From assembly GCF_001424985.1 (NCBI RefSeq), contig NZ_LMDA01000028.1:76568-140567 (forward strand): a stretch of DNA of 64,000 bases, written 5' to 3'. Below, one piece after another: positions 63,459 through 64,000 of this stretch. Under the pieces are notes generated by a model. It searched no databases. It was not told the DNA's origin and was given only the letters and a program-made list of their open reading frames with translations. The translations under genes and the position numbers were made by a program. The stretch is from Rhizobium sp. Root1212. Its GTDB lineage: Bacteria; Pseudomonadota; Alphaproteobacteria; Rhizobiales; Rhizobiaceae. Position 1 is the first letter of the stretch, and every line of letters begins with the position of its first letter.

Positions 63459-63890
63459 ATGACATTGCAGGAATTTTTGGCGCTTCCCGTGCCGTTCCGA
63501 TGGGGCGGCGTGGGCGGTGAAGACTGCCTGACGCTGCTTGGCCGCCGGACGGAAGATCGCATCGGCGTTGACCCGGTCGCGAACTACCGAGGCAAGTATG
63601 CGTCGGAAATCGGCGCAGCCCGCATCGTGAAAGCAGCCGGTGGCATGGTCCCGCTGGTGGCGTCCGTTGCGGAGCCTTTCGGATTCGTGCGCGTAGCGCC
63701 CGGCCAAGAGCAGGACGACGACATTGCTGTTGTGCGGATGCCGTCTGCCTTGACGGGCCGCCTTGCGGAAGTCGGCGCCATCCGCTTTGGGCGGCTCTGG
63801 CTGATGATCTGGCAGGGGCGCGACGGCGGCGATGGTGGCTTCAAAGTCACGATTGCTGAGCCGCTGGCCGTATGGAGGCTCGCAGTATGA
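63459..63890 (+). CDS. DUF6950-like NlpC/P60-type tail protein
   Basis: 143 residues. PVPFRWGGVGGEDCLTLLG presents the WG..DC motif with the catalytic Cys of NlpC/P60-like phage tail peptidases; the His and third residue cannot be fixed by eye. Gene order before the tail-tip protein matches this family, which may help open the cell wall. It overlaps the next gene by 4 bases (ATGA). Confidence 0.75.
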   Translation: MTLQEFLALPVPFRWGGVGGEDCLTLLGRRTEDRIGVDPVANYRGKYASEIGAARIVKAAGGMVPLVASVAEPFGFVRVAPGQEQDDDIAVVRMPSALTGRLAEVGAIRFGRLWLMIWQGRDGGDGGFKVTIAEPLAVWRLAV

Positions 63891-64000
63891 GCGTCCATAC
63901 GCACATGCGCGATCTGCGCTGGGGCTTGTCGCACAGCACATATCTCTACAGCCCGCTCGTATTCGACCCGATCTTCACGCCGCTTTTCACCGCGGTATTC
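63887..64000 (+). CDS. Tail-tip protein (3' end outside window)
   Basis: Only 38 codons (MSVHTHMRDLRWGLSHSTYL, then SPLVFDPIFTP) before the window ends. It overlaps the previous gene by 4 bases, and in comparable phages a large tail-tip or fibre protein is found here. Confidence 0.55.
   Translation, partial: MSVHTHMRDLRWGLSHSTYLYSPLVFDPIFTPLFTAVF

Larger units (their letters stand above)
38648..64000. mobile_element. Prophage inserted in a tRNA-Lys gene (left end; right end outside window)
   Basis: From a tRNA-Lys 3' half to the window end all genes are phage type: integrase, replication, HNH, terminase, HK97-type head, siphovirus tail. Codon use is less biased than in 1-38 kb (more CTA, TTG, AGT). 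No lysis genes or clear CI repressor are inside the window, and the right attachment site should carry an intact tRNA-Lys. Confidence 0.92.

Overview
The window looks like a chromosomal segment from the Rhizobiaceae (Rhizobium/Agrobacterium type) with a prophage in its right-hand 40%. The evidence is the gene order serS-surE-pcm, DUF815 ATPase-yajC-fused secDF, trmFO, sfsA-map-radC and a class I phaC; two Arg-rich 47-residue DUF1127 proteins; a RIME-like intergenic palindrome; and CtrA-type TTAA-N7-TTAA boxes. The identification rests on gene content only; no database search was possible.

1-38.6 kb is core chromosome. It holds tRNA charging and repair genes (serS, surE, pcm); a LysM/LytM lipoprotein of the NlpD type; the protein-export genes yajC and secDF; two proteins related to mitochondrial complex I assembly factors (NDUFAF3-like and NDUFAF6-like); trmFO; a DUF1127 region with two anti-Shine-Dalgarno small RNAs; trigger factor; sthA; a CorA transporter; an sfsA-map-radC operon; phaC; an AlaC-type aminotransferase; hom; recJ; three near-identical tRNA-Glu genes; an M15-like lipoprotein; a glyoxalase; a double cold-shock protein; an NDUFS4-like protein; tRNA-Leu, tRNA-Arg and tRNA-Pro; a membrane-protein pseudogene with two in-frame amber codons; and a GlxA/AraC regulator.

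38.65-64.0 kb is the left part of a prophage inserted in a tRNA-Lys gene. Only the 3' half of that tRNA remains at the junction, and the element runs past the window end. The order is integrase, AlpA-like regulator, small unknown genes, a primase-polymerase/helicase, a TTTCC/GGAAA repeat cluster (possible origin), three more unknown genes, a reverse-oriented XRE/small-protein pair with palindromic operators, HNH nuclease, TerS, a second free-standing HNH nuclease, TerL, portal, protease, capsid, connectors, tail tube, tail chaperones joined by a canonical -1 slippery heptamer, tape measure and distal tail genes. This is an HK97-type siphovirus layout. Two genes lie in reverse orientation inside the morphogenesis operon (a 77-residue protein and a 120-residue lipoprotein) and look like lysogenic-conversion 'morons'.

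The observations most worth following are the DUF1127-linked CCUCCUCCC hairpin RNAs, the tail-chaperone frameshift, the reverse lipoprotein moron, and the repeat cluster beside the replication gene.
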